Shown here: positions 5,293 to 5,474 of the stretch, piece after piece
Numbering within the stretch: the first letter of the stretch is position 1
Layout of the letters: the number at the start of each line of letters is the position of its first letter
Assembly: GCA_020851915.1 (NCBI GenBank)
Contig: JADZBT010000184.1
Coordinates: 1-5,474, forward strand
Direction of reading: 5' to 3'
Length of the DNA: 5,474 nucleotides
From: Alphaproteobacteria bacterium
GTDB taxonomy: Bacteria > Pseudomonadota > Alphaproteobacteria > Rickettsiales > RI-342
Made by a program: the position numbers and the translations under genes
Notes under the pieces: model-generated
Told to the model about the DNA's origin: nothing
What the model saw: the letters and a program-made list of their open reading frames with translations, nothing else
The model's database searches: none

Positions 5293-5474
5293 CGTGATAC
5301 GCGCTGGTTGAATGGTTACGCCATCCTGTGTGCCACAGACGGGCCGCAGGAGCAATAGGGGTATTCAGAGGCAGATTTTGCCGTAGAAAACATAAATAGC
5401 CCTATTAAACAAACCTGTAACAATCCTCCGCTATGCTGCCGCCGTATGAAACACGGCGCAAAATCTCAGGAACA
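5293..5474. other. pyk leader and probable divergent intergenic region
   Basis: The 182 bases right of pyk contain no complete gene. Visible structure: a 13-base palindrome with arms CTGTG (5326-5330) and CACAG (5334-5338); AATAGGG (5354-5360), inverted as CCCTATT (5400-5406); a local palindrome with arms AATAG (5395-5399) and CTATT (5402-5406); and a 6-bp hairpin with arms CGCCGT (5440-5445) and ACGGCG (5453-5458). The stretch 5381-5425 is AT-rich and is the likeliest place for a pyk promoter, but I find no convincing pair of -35 and -10 boxes. AGGA at 5468-5471 could be the ribosome binding site of a plus-strand gene starting just past the edge. ATG codons at 5433 and 5446 are open to the edge but lack a ribosome binding site. 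Confidence 0.45.

Noticed and set aside
5293..5355. N-terminal extension of pyruvate kinase from a TTG codon
   Set aside because: The 21 extra residues do not resemble the family, the codon is weak and has no ribosome binding site; the ATG at 5292 gives a normal start.

Overview
The window reads as an ordinary, gene-dense stretch of a chromosome from an alphaproteobacterium, probably an uncultured or little-studied lineage. The best evidence is the pyruvate kinase: its MLSAES motif and its C-terminal LAGTPFGVPGTTN tail are of the type I associate with alphaproteobacterial enzymes. The moderately high GC of the coding regions agrees. I see no insertion sequence, phage gene, CRISPR array, tRNA or rRNA.

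Layout from left to right. (1) 3-560, minus: a LOG-family phosphoribohydrolase with its own candidate promoter. (2) 561-707: a spacer holding that promoter and a GC-rich long-range inverted repeat. (3) 708-1580, minus: a two-gene operon in which a BigR/SqrR/YgaV-type ArsR repressor is followed by a membrane-anchored rhodanese of the YgaP type. (4) 1581-1646: a compact divergent control region with an almost continuous palindrome and a perfect TTGACA box on each strand. (5) 1647-2006, plus: a small AhpD-like protein of the carboxymuconolactone decarboxylase family with a complete thiol active-site set. (6) 2020-5292, minus: pyruvate kinase followed 9 bases later by a large, divergent aldehyde dehydrogenase that looks translationally coupled to it. 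(7) 5293-5474: the pyruvate kinase leader, and probably the upstream region of a plus-strand gene that begins just beyond the right edge.

The most interesting part is the divergent unit at 708-2006. The repressor has a cysteine pair at residues 34 and 100. The spacing of 66 is the same as in the persulfide sensors BigR (C42/C108) and SqrR (C41/C107), and the metal-site motifs of metal-sensing ArsR proteins are absent. It is co-transcribed with a persulfide-handling rhodanese and faces an AhpD-like CxxC protein across one shared operator. I infer a small reactive-sulfur sensing and detoxification module in which the AhpD-like protein supplies the dithiol reductase or peroxidase activity. The second theme, a glycolytic kinase coupled to an unassigned aldehyde dehydrogenase with insertions around its active site, is odd but less interpretable. 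The remaining genes look conventional.
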